Below the pieces are notes generated by a model. It saw nothing but the letters and a program-made list of their open reading frames with translations. It had not been told where the DNA came from and ran no database searches. DNA of 64,000 nucleotides, taken from SZUA-368 sp028533045. Lineage in GTDB: Bacteria > Spirochaetota > Spirochaetia > DSM-2461. Every line of letters starts with the position of its first letter. The stretch's first letter is position 1. The stretch is taken from positions 42,455 through 106,454 of the forward strand of contig JBNAIG010000043.1 of the NCBI GenBank assembly GCA_050031985.1, given 5' to 3'. A program made the translations under genes and the position numbers. Below, piece by piece: positions 34,521 to 43,152 of the stretch.

Positions 34521-35393
34521 CTACGCAATTCGGTACATTTTCTCAACCAACCCGGACCAAAAACCCTTCACAGGATAGTCCGGATGGGCCAGAGAAGGTA
34601 TCTCACATCGATTGACTGCACGCCTCACCTCATCGGAAAGAGGAATCTCCCCCAAAAGAGGAATCTCATTTTCCAACGCAAAATCCCTAATAGCCTGCTC
34701 CACTTCTTCGGAAAGACCGCTCTTATTAATAAGAATGGCCGTTTTCACACGAATCTTGCAGGCCGTTTCCCACACCCGCTTCATGTCATGGAAGCCGGAA
34801 AGGGTCGGTTCGGTAACAATCAGAGCCAGATCCGCCCCGGTTAAAGAAGAGATCACATTACAGGCCACCCCGGGAGGACCGTCAATCAAAACGCTCTCGC
34901 ACCCTTCAGCCACAGCCCTCTCCTTTGCCCGCGTTCGTGTCATAGCCACCAGCCGGCCGGAAACTTCCTCTCCCGGAATCAGCCGGGAATGGACCATGGG
35001 CCCGTAGGCCGTCTTCGATTCAAAAAGCTCCCCCGTGTCGGCCGGCACAAGAGTCACAGCGCCGTATTCGCAAATATGTACGCATACCTGGCAGCCCTCG
35101 CATTTTCCCTTCTGGGGCAGAGTAGCCTTACCGTCCACCATACGAATCGCATCGAAGCGGCAGTAGTCCAGACATTTTCCGCAGCCCGTACATTTATCCG
35201 GGTCGAACAAAGCCTTATTGGTAGCCGAAATATCCTCCCGGGAGACAATCTCCGGCTTAAGCAGAATATCCAGGTCAGGCGCGTCCACATCGCAGTCGGC
35301 CACCACCGTATTTTGAAAATAGGGAACCAGCGAAGCCGTTACAGAAGTCTTCCCCGTTCCCCCCTTACCGGAAACAACAACAAATTCCTTCAT
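34521..35393 (-). CDS. MinD/Mrp-type ATPase with inserted two-cluster ferredoxin domain (gene 2)
   Basis: 290 residues. A deviant Walker A, VVSGKGGTGKTS (about 6-17), leads the fold. An inserted ferredoxin domain at about 60-125 carries CTGCGKCLDYC and CEGCQVCVHIC for two [4Fe-4S] clusters, followed by LIDGPPGVACNVISS (Walker B) and LIVTEPTLSGFHDMKRV. Start is ATG 35393, two bases after the upstream stop codon. Such paired ATPase-ferredoxins occur with NifX-like proteins and are thought to handle Fe-S or metal-cofactor transfer; the substrate is unknown. The two MinD genes of this operon look like paralogues. Confidence 0.85.
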   Translation of the reverse strand: MKEFVVVSGKGGTGKTSVTASLVPYFQNTVVADCDVDAPDLDILLKPEIVSREDISATNKALFDPDKCTGCGKCLDYCRFDAIRMVDGKATLPQKGKCEGCQVCVHICEYGAVTLVPADTGELFESKTAYGPMVHSRLIPGEEVSGRLVAMTRTRAKERAVAEGCESVLIDGPPGVACNVISSLTGADLALIVTEPTLSGFHDMKRVWETACKIRVKTAILINKSGLSEEVEQAIRDFALENEIPLLGEIPLSDEVRRAVNRCEIPSLAHPDYPVKGFWSGLVEKMYRIA

Positions 35394-35395
35394 AA

Positions 35396-36238
35396 TCAGC
35401 CTGCCCTCCCCTGTCGAATACGACTCCAAAGATCTTCAAAAAGCGCCCGGCCCTCGTCGGACTCCCGGGCAATCAGTTTACCCTCAACAAGAATCTTCCC
35501 GTACTCCCGGGAAAAGGGCATCTTTCCCATAACAGGCAGATTTTTCTCGGCACAATAGGCCAACAGATCCTCTTCATTCTCGCCGGCCTTATTAATAAAG
35601 ACCGCAGCAGGGACAGCCAGCTTCTCCAGCATCTCCACCACCATTTTCATATCGCTCAAAGCAAAGGGAGTCGGTTCGGTCACCACAAGGGCAAAATCGG
35701 CCCCTTCCGCAGCAGCCACCGCGCTGCAGGCACAACCGGGAGGAGAATCGATAATCCGGTAAGCCCGGTCCTTACCCTCCTCAAGCACCCGCTCAATCAC
35801 TTTTTCTGCGGAAAACTCGCCCGTATTAATCACCCCGTCCATGAAAAGCAACCCATCCGATCTCTCAAAACGACCGGCCTGGCCCACTTCCCGCTCACCG
35901 TAAGTCACAGCATCCACAGGACAAACAAGGGCACAGCCACCGCAGTCGTGGCAGAGTTCGGACATAACAATATTCGTCTTTTTCGTGATCAAAAGGGCGT
36001 TGAACTGACAAAAGCGGGAACATTTCCCGCAGTGAATACATTTCTCTTCATCGATTTGGGGAAAACGGGCGTGAACGGGGATAGACCTCTCCAGGCCGGG
36101 GGCCATAAAGAGGTGACCGTTCGGCTCCTCCACATCGCAATCGAGCAGAGCCGCATCGGCCCCGGCCACCGCCGCCAGATTGGTGGAGACAGTGGTTTTC
36201 CCGGTGCCGCCCTTACCGCTTAATACTACAATATCCAG
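35396..36238 (-). CDS. MinD/Mrp-type ATPase with inserted ferredoxin domain (gene 1), CTG start
   Basis: 280 residues if it starts at CTG 36238. The first residues are then (M)DIVVLSGKGGTGKTTVS, the complete deviant Walker A expected of the family. The first ATG/GTG/TTG-type start in frame (GTG 36169) would remove this loop. AAGGAAGG lies 6 nt before the CTG, and an in-frame stop lies just upstream. The inserted ferredoxin domain has CIHCGKCSRFC and CHDCGGCALVC; Walker B is in IIDSPPGCACSA. It overlaps nothing but starts one base after the NifX-like gene's stop codon. Role presumed metal or Fe-S cofactor handling with its paralogue. Confidence 0.82.
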   Translation of the reverse strand: MDIVVLSGKGGTGKTTVSTNLAAVAGADAALLDCDVEEPNGHLFMAPGLERSIPVHARFPQIDEEKCIHCGKCSRFCQFNALLITKKTNIVMSELCHDCGGCALVCPVDAVTYGEREVGQAGRFERSDGLLFMDGVINTGEFSAEKVIERVLEEGKDRAYRIIDSPPGCACSAVAAAEGADFALVVTEPTPFALSDMKMVVEMLEKLAVPAAVFINKAGENEEDLLAYCAEKNLPVMGKMPFSREYGKILVEGKLIARESDEGRALFEDLWSRIRQGRAG

Positions 36239-36239
36239 A

Positions 36240-36602
36240 TTAAGCCTTCCTTAATCCGCCCCCGTGGGAGGGCGCCGTACGTTCGGCCAGTTTGCCATCA
36301 TTATAGAGAGAAAGCAATTCGGAAAGATTTGCCGCCTCACCAATATGAAAAACCTTAATTTCCAACTGAGTCATAGCGGTCATAGCCTTGGGACCGACCT
36401 CGGGGGAAATAACCGTTTTCACCCCTTCGTCGGCCAGCATCTGAACCGTTTGAACACCCGCCCCGGAAGGGGACGCGGGAGCCTCATTATCGATGAACTT
36501 GCGGTTTCCCGCCCCATCAATCAAACAAAAAATATCGGAACGACCGAATCGTTCCTCCAACTGGGGATTATCCCCCTTATCTCGTACTGGAACAGCTATC
36601 AT
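36240..36602 (-). CDS. NifB/NifX-family (dinitrogenase Fe-Mo cofactor-type) protein, second
   Basis: 120 residues: MIAVPVRDKGDNPQLEERFGRSD opens a NifX/NafY-type domain, with SPEVGPKAMTAM at the centre and the amphipathic end ANLSELLSLYNDGKLA. The family binds iron-molybdenum-like or other metal-sulfur clusters. No nitrogenase genes are in the window, so a nitrogen-fixation role is not supported. It ends one base before the CTG start of the MinD-ferredoxin gene. Confidence 0.85.
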   Translation of the reverse strand: MIAVPVRDKGDNPQLEERFGRSDIFCLIDGAGNRKFIDNEAPASPSGAGVQTVQMLADEGVKTVISPEVGPKAMTAMTQLEIKVFHIGEAANLSELLSLYNDGKLAERTAPSHGGGLRKA

Positions 36603-36633
36603 CTAATTCTCCTTTTCCTTCATTAAGCACGTC

Positions 36634-36978
36634 CTAATGATCGTGCTCGTGGTCACAGGCAGAACCGGTGGATTCGAGATTCCCGCTCAGAAAAACCTGA
36701 ACATTCTGCTCAATCGCCCCGGAAGCCCCTAAAATAACATCAATGTTGTTCTGCTTAAACAGATTCACAGCCATCTGTCCCATACCGCCCGTCAAAATGA
36801 CATCGGCCTTCTGCTCAGCCAGAAAAGCGGGCATAACGCCGGGCTCATGGGGGGGAGGAGTCACATAAGTCGTCTCCTTAACCACTCCGTCCTCGCAGTC
36901 AATCAGGGCAAATTCCTTACAGTGTCCAAAGTGGGACTCTACATTAATTCTATCGTTGGTGGGTACACCTATTCTCAT
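36634..36978 (-). CDS. NifB/NifX-family protein with His-rich tail, first in operon
   Basis: 114 residues: MRIGVPTNDRINVESHFGHCKEFALID, a central VILTGGMGQMAVNLFKQNNIDVILGAS and a C-terminal metal-binding-like tail CDHEHDH. It is the MTH1175-like subgroup of the NifX family. It heads the operon NifX-like, NifX-like, MinD-ferredoxin, MinD-ferredoxin, DUF134. AAAGGAG lies 6 nt before the ATG. The upstream region contains the palindrome GTGCATATGCAC. The Cys/His tail suggests metal binding. Confidence 0.87.
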   Translation of the reverse strand: MRIGVPTNDRINVESHFGHCKEFALIDCEDGVVKETTYVTPPPHEPGVMPAFLAEQKADVILTGGMGQMAVNLFKQNNIDVILGASGAIEQNVQVFLSGNLESTGSACDHEHDH

Positions 36979-37024
36979 TTATATCTCCTTTATAGCCAAC
37001 AGGCTGATTTCACGCATGTTTTAC

Positions 37025-37036
37025 GTGCATATGCAC
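37025..37036. promoter_or_regulatory. Operator-like palindrome GTGCATATGCAC upstream of the NifX/MinD operon
   Basis: A perfect 12-bp palindrome 46 bp before the first gene. The 12-mer TGCATATGCACA (37026-37037) occurs identically at 8500-8511. A further half-site, CACGCATG, lies at 37011-37018. A clear -35/-10 pair could not be assigned here (TATAAA is next to the ribosome site). Confidence 0.55.
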
Positions 37037-37084
37037 ACAATAACCCCAAATCGGGGAGAAGTCAATATATTAAAAAAGAATTTT

Positions 37085-37245
37085 TGGCCCCCGTCCACCC
37101 CTCCGGGCCGGCCGCCGCTATGTCCGGGTAAGGGTGGCTTGCGCAGCAAACGCACGATCAGGGTCCGCTATCGCTCCCGTCCCGTCGGCCTAAAGCCCGC
37201 CGCGACCGCCTCCGGCGCCCCTCCCAGCGCTGGGGCAACTAGGAA
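37085..37245. repeat. GC-rich intergenic island 3
   Basis: A GC-rich stretch between the NifX/MinD operon and the giant lipoprotein gene. The segment GGTGGCTTGCGCAGCAAAC, then GCACGATCAGGG (from 37133) is clearly related, in reverse orientation, to the element beside the 5S gene (63769-63801). CGTCGGCCTAAAGC resembles island 1. No reading frame of note. Confidence 0.55.
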
Positions 37246-37370
37246 TGTGAACTTTATATATTAAGTTGAAATTTTATGGAAATAGTAGTGATTGTGTACT
37301 AAGATTAATCCAGCTGTTCACAGGACAGCCATAATTAAAAAAACCCTCTTTGAAGAGAAGGAGACAAAAC

Positions 37371-40001
37371 ATGAGAAAGATATTACTACCATTACTCATA
37401 GTGACTATGATCCTTTCCCTCGCCGGATGTAACTTTGGCATGGTGGAAAGCGTTCAAGTCATAGCCGACCCGACGGTCGAGATCGCTCTGGGAACCATGA
37501 CCGATGTATTTACCGATGAAGTGGATATGGAAGGGGAAATACAGACCATGGTAGACGATATGGACGGTGTGGAAAGAACGGACAGCACCACAGGAGAAAC
37601 CATAACCCTTAGCATGACCGAAGAAATGATTAGCATATCCATAGATGACTTCGCCGGTGAAAACATGGAACTCGACGCCATTAACGAAACCATAGACGAG
37701 GTCAGCTTCGAAATACCCGATATCTCCGTGTCCGAGTCTGTCAGCCAGGGTTTTGACCCCATCGACCTGCCCATCGACGCCTCCATCCCCACCATAGATA
37801 TTGAGACTATTCCCGAAGTAGACGGAAGCGCGACACAGTCAACACCGAACATTACGGCCACCGGCTTTGACAGCCTTACCTTTGCGTCAGGTACCCTCAC
37901 GGGAAATATCGCCGTAAGCGGCGGTTCGGGCAGCCAAACAGTGCAAATCACGTCGGCCACCATTGTCGATTCCAGCGATACGGACATAGTCTCCGCCAAT
38001 AACACACCTATCACCGCAACGGACGATTTAGACTTCGATCTAACCGGTGTCACCCTTCCTTCCACCTTTACCATGGACTTGGAAGTAACCGTCAGCGGGG
38101 CCACCCTGGGCAACACCTTTGATCTGGCCGTAAGCTGTACCTTCTCCGGGGACACCACCGTTTCGGCAGCCGAAGGTATTACCGTAGACGAAAGCGTAAC
38201 GGACAGCATTTCTATTCCCTTAAGCAACAGCGAACTTGTGGAAGCTACGATAGACGACGGAGAAGTCGACATTGACCTGACCTTTGATTCAGGCTGGTCC
38301 GGACTGACTCAAACTATGGACCTCACAATGACACAGGGAGGTTCTACCATTTCCAGCGTAACCGGCGTTACCATTGGGGACGATCCCGAATGGGACCTCT
38401 CCGGGGTTACCATAGGAAACGGGAACATAACTCTCGATTACACCATTTATGTGGAATCCACTTCGGCCAATTCGGCAACCTTCTCCGTTTCCTCCGGAAC
38501 AGATGAAATCACCGGGACTGCAGCGGCCAGCGTAACAAGTTTTAGTTCCGTTGTAATGGACGCGTCCGAAATGGACTTCGATAACTCCATCACCAATGAC
38601 ATAGGAAGCGACATTACGGATCTGGTCGATGTAATAACCTTCGACGAAAATGCCAATATCAGCCTTAGCCTGATAAACGATCTTCCCACCGGATCTGACA
38701 TTACCGTAACCATAAACGCCCCGGAACTGGAGATTAGCAACGAAGCCAAAACATTTACAGCCAATACGACGGCCGGAACAGAAAATACCCAAACCTGGGC
38801 TGTCCTCTCCACCGATCATACCCTGGATATTACGAGTGACCTGGATGACTCAGACCTTAACGGAACCAATGATATTGACTTTGACCTTTCCATCAGTCTT
38901 TCCAACTATGACGATGCCACCCAGCAGCTAACCCTGACGAACGTAAGCGCCAATGAATCCTACAGCCTCTCCGGAAGCGTTACGGCCAACCTGGATATAG
39001 CCAGCGTTAACATTACCGGCGGAAATGTAAGCGATCAGTATCCCGGTACCGGTGACGACCCTCTGGACTTTTCCGAAATAGGAGACTTCCTCCCCGATGA
39101 ACTCTCCTTCTCCGATATAGCAGCCAGCATGGAGCTGGACTTCGGTGGAAACTCCTCCATCTCCTTCGACGCCATGATCTACGCCGAATACAGCGACGGG
39201 ACAAGCACATTCTATGAAAATCTTGTTGGGGTTGATGCCGACGATAACGGAATCCCCGAATCGGCGGAAAGCTTTGACAGCACGTCCGATTCTCCCGATC
39301 TGTCCGGGCTGGCAAACATTATCAACGACCGCGCTTCGGACATCATCATCTACTACGACGTGGACATCACAAGCGCCACAGTATCCCTGGATGAAACAGC
39401 GGACGAACAAAATGTAAGCGCCACCGTTCTGGCAACCATTCCCATGGCCCTGGAAGCCTCGGCCAACGCCTCCCTGGAAGATGAAGACGGGTTCCCCCTC
39501 ATCGAAGCGGCCGACGAAGACCTCTTTGGCCGGGACGGTTCCTCAGACGATGAAGATCTTAACGATTATCTGGATATGGTCAGCGCCGCCACCATAGAAG
39601 TGACCTTCGAAAACCCCATAGAAACGACCGATATAAGCGACGGGGAATACGACCTTCTTGGAATAGGATTCACCATGACAGAAGCAACAAACCCCACATA
39701 TGATGACGGGACCGAATATGCGAGCTTTGAACTAACCGAATATTTTATTCTGGTAGCAGGAGAATCTACGACTCTGGAAATAGACCTAACTGCGGACCAA
39801 ATAGAAAGGATGGTGGAGGATGACGAGTTCATGCCCTCCTATGACATCTACCTCATGGGTCCCACCGATACGGACGGGGACGGTACGGACGACTTCGACG
39901 GCACGCACAAATTGGTTAACGGCTTCGACATGGACCTAAGCGTTACCATGACCATTCAGTCCGACGTGGACTATACCTACGACTTCGGAGGTGACGAATA
40001 A
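37371..40001 (+). CDS. Giant acidic beta-rich lipoprotein
   Basis: 876 residues from ATG 37371 (AAGGAG 9 nt upstream). The signal peptide ends in SLAGC. The mature protein is acidic, poor in Lys and Arg, and made of many repeated beta-like segments rich in Thr, Ser, Asp, Ile and Val (for example LDFDLTGVTLPSTFTMDLEV and TNDIDFDLSISLSNYDDAT, repeated in variant forms). The ending, DTDGDGTDDFDG, is a calcium-binding-like EF-hand or dockerin-type loop. I recognise no catalytic family. It shares one base (TAATG) with the barrel-like gene downstream, so the two are co-translated, suggesting a joint cell-envelope role. Confidence 0.75.
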   Translation: MRKILLPLLIVTMILSLAGCNFGMVESVQVIADPTVEIALGTMTDVFTDEVDMEGEIQTMVDDMDGVERTDSTTGETITLSMTEEMISISIDDFAGENMELDAINETIDEVSFEIPDISVSESVSQGFDPIDLPIDASIPTIDIETIPEVDGSATQSTPNITATGFDSLTFASGTLTGNIAVSGGSGSQTVQITSATIVDSSDTDIVSANNTPITATDDLDFDLTGVTLPSTFTMDLEVTVSGATLGNTFDLAVSCTFSGDTTVSAAEGITVDESVTDSISIPLSNSELVEATIDDGEVDIDLTFDSGWSGLTQTMDLTMTQGGSTISSVTGVTIGDDPEWDLSGVTIGNGNITLDYTIYVESTSANSATFSVSSGTDEITGTAAASVTSFSSVVMDASEMDFDNSITNDIGSDITDLVDVITFDENANISLSLINDLPTGSDITVTINAPELEISNEAKTFTANTTAGTENTQTWAVLSTDHTLDITSDLDDSDLNGTNDIDFDLSISLSNYDDATQQLTLTNVSANESYSLSGSVTANLDIASVNITGGNVSDQYPGTGDDPLDFSEIGDFLPDELSFSDIAASMELDFGGNSSISFDAMIYAEYSDGTSTFYENLVGVDADDNGIPESAESFDSTSDSPDLSGLANIINDRASDIIIYYDVDITSATVSLDETADEQNVSATVLATIPMALEASANASLEDEDGFPLIEAADEDLFGRDGSSDDEDLNDYLDMVSAATIEVTFENPIETTDISDGEYDLLGIGFTMTEATNPTYDDGTEYASFELTEYFILVAGESTTLEIDLTADQIERMVEDDEFMPSYDIYLMGPTDTDGDGTDDFDGTHKLVNGFDMDLSVTMTIQSDVDYTYDFGGDE

Positions 40002-41251
40002 TGAAAAACACAAACAAAAAAGGCCTTTGCCTCCTCTTTCTTATGTTTATTTCCTTTGCTCTGAGCGCCAACCCGCTCCAGACCTGGGATCACGACTTCA
40101 ACCCCGCCCTTTTAAGTACGGGGAATAGAGAATACGTAGAACTGGGTATGTCCCTGGACGCCTCCCTCTCCAACAGCTACTTTACCCTTCAGGAACTCTT
40201 CCCCGAAGACAACGTACTCGTTCTGGACTTTAACGAAATGGCCGACGAACTGAACGGAAAGGATTTGAAATTCGCCGCATCAATAGATATGGAACAACAC
40301 TTTGTGGTAACCCTGCTCGATGTGAGCGTAGGACAATACGTAACAGTGGAAGGGGCTGTTGCCACAGCTGTTCCCAACAATGTCATTGAAGTTATTGCCG
40401 ACGGAATCTCCATTGGAGAAAGCAACAGCGATACGGGAGAAATCTATGCCAAAGTTTTTGCTACGGCGGGAATGTACGGCGGATACCGCTGGAAAGACAA
40501 ATGGCAGTTCAGTGCCAAGTTCGGTGCGTTTACGCCCCTTATCTATAGCGACGGCGATGCCAATTTTAGCTATAGCGCTCTTAACGAAGATGACGGCTCA
40601 CTCTCCGCTTCCGCCAGTATGGAGATTCCTCTCTACTCTCTTTTTAACATGGAAGACAACGAGATCGACGCAGGCTCCATCCCGGAATACTTAGGTTACA
40701 CCATGGACTTTGGCGCCATTCGCGTAATAGACGACAAACCGGCCTACGGTTTTAGCCTGACCGGCTTAACCGTAGCTTCCGCTGTGATGCCCTACACGAA
40801 TACTGTTACCTACTCTACCAGCATAAGCACAGACAATATTCTCGACTATGTCGATGATGAGGATAGTTTAACGGAAGAGTCGGAAGATGTGGATATTGTG
40901 ACCACCGAAGAGAATTACAAGGTGAGCATGCCCCTGGCTATCGGCGGTTTCTACCGGCTCACCGGCTACCCCAGCTTCATTGACTGGATTGGTACGGGAG
41001 AAATCACTCTTGATGACGGAAGTGTGTACCTGGCAAGCGGTATAACGGCCGAAGGTAATATCTTCCCCCTCACCGCTTTAAGCCTTTCCCTGGACTACGA
41101 CAAGTTCTTCTGGGAAACATCGATGGGACTCAGATTCAATGTGAGAGTCATTGAAATGGGCGTCGACGTAGGGTTCTCCAACACCCGTTTTGTAAAGATG
41201 TTCAGCCCCTCCGGCGTAACGGCAGGGTTCTATATGGGTATGGGTTTCTAG
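40001..41251 (+). CDS. Exported outer-membrane beta-barrel-like protein
   Basis: 416 residues. A signal peptide (KKGLCLLFLMFISFALSAN) leads to a protein with alternating hydrophobic strands and Tyr/Phe-rich segments (YGGYRWKDKWQFSAKFGAF, VEMGVDVGFSNTRF, AGFYMGMGF at the end); an aromatic C-terminus is typical of outer-membrane barrels. The family is not identified with confidence. Start and upstream stop overlap as TAATG, so it is tied to the giant lipoprotein; the pair may form a surface complex. Confidence 0.7.
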   Translation: MKNTNKKGLCLLFLMFISFALSANPLQTWDHDFNPALLSTGNREYVELGMSLDASLSNSYFTLQELFPEDNVLVLDFNEMADELNGKDLKFAASIDMEQHFVVTLLDVSVGQYVTVEGAVATAVPNNVIEVIADGISIGESNSDTGEIYAKVFATAGMYGGYRWKDKWQFSAKFGAFTPLIYSDGDANFSYSALNEDDGSLSASASMEIPLYSLFNMEDNEIDAGSIPEYLGYTMDFGAIRVIDDKPAYGFSLTGLTVASAVMPYTNTVTYSTSISTDNILDYVDDEDSLTEESEDVDIVTTEENYKVSMPLAIGGFYRLTGYPSFIDWIGTGEITLDDGSVYLASGITAEGNIFPLTALSLSLDYDKFFWETSMGLRFNVRVIEMGVDVGFSNTRFVKMFSPSGVTAGFYMGMGF

Positions 41252-41272
41252 ATTTTATCGCTTTGACTTTTG

Positions 41273-41302
41273 GCCGGTTCCTTCGGGGACCGGCTTTTTT
41301 TT
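41273..41302 (+). terminator. Rho-independent terminator after the barrel-like gene
   Basis: GCCGGTTCC, loop TTCG, GGGGACCGGC, then eight T. It lies just before the end of the convergent acylphosphatase gene. Confidence 0.85.
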
Positions 41303-41308
41303 ATAGCC

Positions 41309-41581
41309 TCAATAGCTTATTTCAAACTGATCGTACTGACCTGTCCCTTTTCCTTCTTCCCGGAGCACCCCGGACACATGAGCGCCGGAAGGCCCCCTGT
41401 TCACCGCCTGCTCAAGCTTATCCAACCCTGCCGGATCGCCTTCGGCCCAAATCTCCACGGAACCGTCAAAGTTATTTTTTACCCATCCGGTCAATCCCAA
41501 ATAGTGAGCTTCCCGCCGGGTAAAATAGCGAAAGCCGACCCCTTGGACAATTCCCCTAACAACCATACGACATGCTTCCAT
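41309..41581 (-). CDS. acyP: Acylphosphatase
   Basis: 90 residues, the standard size. The phosphate-binding loop VVRGIVQGVGFRYF supplies the catalytic arginine, and WVKNNFDGSVEI the catalytic asparagine. It hydrolyses acyl phosphates such as acetyl or carbamoyl phosphate. GGAGG lies 5 nt before the ATG. It follows the zincin lipoprotein gene by 10 bp, probably as the second gene of a transcription unit. Confidence 0.93.
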   Translation of the reverse strand: MEACRMVVRGIVQGVGFRYFTRREAHYLGLTGWVKNNFDGSVEIWAEGDPAGLDKLEQAVNRGPSGAHVSGVLREEGKGTGQYDQFEISY

Positions 41582-41591
41582 GAGAGCCTCC

Positions 41592-43124
41592 CTATGAAAT
41601 ATAATTCTTTCTCATGAACTCCCGCCACTCTTTTTCTATCACAGCTGGGGAAGTGTTAGTCAAGATTTCCAGATTAGAATAAAAATCTCCCTTTTGAAAA
41701 AAGAGATTAACTATCCCCTCTTCACCATATTTTAAAATAAGATAGCTATAAATAACCGGGCTTTGCAGATAAGCGGAAGTCAATGTAGCACTGTCCCAAG
41801 CCCCGGATTTACCCTCCATAACTTTCCACTCCAAAATACCGTCTATCTCAATACTGGAAGATATACCTGATTCGTTAAGGCTTCCGTTGGTAAAACCCAT
41901 CTGGTAGTAAACGGCAATTCCCTCTATAAACCATCCGGGGATGTTCTCTGCAACGGAACACTCACTGTTTAAGGTAAAAGCATGAATCAACTCATGTCTA
42001 ATAGTATTATCCCAATTTGGCTTGTCCTTAGCCATATTTAATGAAATACCATCCTTACTGCAATAAGCACTGAACTTACTGTTATTATAATGAGCGGCGA
42101 ACACATCCTGTTCCATAAAATAAAGGCTATACAATTCGCCTTTTTCACTATTTGCAGGCCTGTGGCCGATTTTTTCCCAAACCTCAATAAAGATGGTATC
42201 TATAACTTTGGCCCGTTCTCTTACAAAGGTCTCATCTTCTCTGTAATATAATCGACAATATTCCGTATCTATATATTCCCATTCAAGACCGCCTCCCAAA
42301 CTACCATTTTCAAGAAAAACCAGTTCGCCCCCGTATTGATAATAAAGATAGGACTTGCACTGTTCTTCCAATACGGTTCTATTCTTATTGGTCAGTTTTT
42401 CAAGATTAGTATAAAAATCCCCTTCTTGATAAAAAAGCTCAATTATATTCTGCTTTCCGTAATACTTGATAAGATAGTCATAGGTGGCGGAAGCCTGATT
42501 ATAAATAGCCGCTCTTTCTACTGCCGGCCACTCGCCAGAGGAGCCCTCAATATTGCTCCAGGAATAAAGCCGGTCTTCCCGAATCATCTCATTTATAATT
42601 CTCCGGTCCAAATTTCCCCGGCCCATACCCATCTGATGATATAAGGCAATCCCTTCCCGGAACCAGGAGGGAACATTAACGGCCAGGGAATCGGCGCTGC
42701 TTAAGGTAAAGGCATGGATGAGCTCATGTCGTAATGTTGATTCCAGGTCGCGGTCATCCTTTTTCTCCAGATTAACGCAGATAAACTTATATCGGGAATT
42801 ATGACCGGCCCTTGCAGGGGAATCGGTAAATTGGGAAAAAGATTCTCCCTCGGAAAAGAAAATACGGTACCTTCCCCCGTCTTCCGGCCGGGGTTGTGGT
42901 GGATGGGGAATCGTTCGGAGTATTTCCCTGTAAATCCCGTCAATTCTCCGGGACCACTCTTTTACAAAAGCATCCTCTGAAGTATAAAAAAGTCGGAAGT
43001 ATTCTGTATCAATGATTTTCCAGTCATGATATTGCTCTATTCGGCTTTTACTTACACATCCGGAAAAAATAACTAAGCTAATAAGCAAAATGAATAGGGA
43101 TTTGATAGATGCTTTCCCTTTCAC
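41592..43124 (-). CDS. Lipoprotein with two tandem gluzincin (peptidase MA-like) domains
   Basis: 510 residues from GTG 43124 (GAAGGAG 7 nt upstream). The signal peptide ends in the lipobox VIFSGC. Two similar domains follow, each with HELIH (the zinc HExxH motif) and a downstream Glu in the block WFxEGIAxYxQM: the first is at about residues 135-185, the second at about 385-430. Each domain also repeats an aromatic DTEYxRLxY segment. Both sites look intact, so both halves may be active. Substrates are unknown. The TTG at 43181 belongs to the -35 box and is not a start. Confidence 0.82.
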   Translation of the reverse strand: MKGKASIKSLFILLISLVIFSGCVSKSRIEQYHDWKIIDTEYFRLFYTSEDAFVKEWSRRIDGIYREILRTIPHPPQPRPEDGGRYRIFFSEGESFSQFTDSPARAGHNSRYKFICVNLEKKDDRDLESTLRHELIHAFTLSSADSLAVNVPSWFREGIALYHQMGMGRGNLDRRIINEMIREDRLYSWSNIEGSSGEWPAVERAAIYNQASATYDYLIKYYGKQNIIELFYQEGDFYTNLEKLTNKNRTVLEEQCKSYLYYQYGGELVFLENGSLGGGLEWEYIDTEYCRLYYREDETFVRERAKVIDTIFIEVWEKIGHRPANSEKGELYSLYFMEQDVFAAHYNNSKFSAYCSKDGISLNMAKDKPNWDNTIRHELIHAFTLNSECSVAENIPGWFIEGIAVYYQMGFTNGSLNESGISSSIEIDGILEWKVMEGKSGAWDSATLTSAYLQSPVIYSYLILKYGEEGIVNLFFQKGDFYSNLEILTNTSPAVIEKEWREFMRKNYIS

Positions 43125-43152
43125 CGCGATTCTCCTTCTTTTGACAGGCTCT

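Noticed and set aside
36169..36171. GTG 36169 as the start of the first MinD-ferredoxin gene
   Set aside because: It would delete the P-loop that is encoded in the same frame just upstream.
36240..36978. Nitrogen fixation genes
   Set aside because: The NifX-like proteins belong to a broad metal-cluster family, and no nifHDK or nifB-type radical SAM gene is present.
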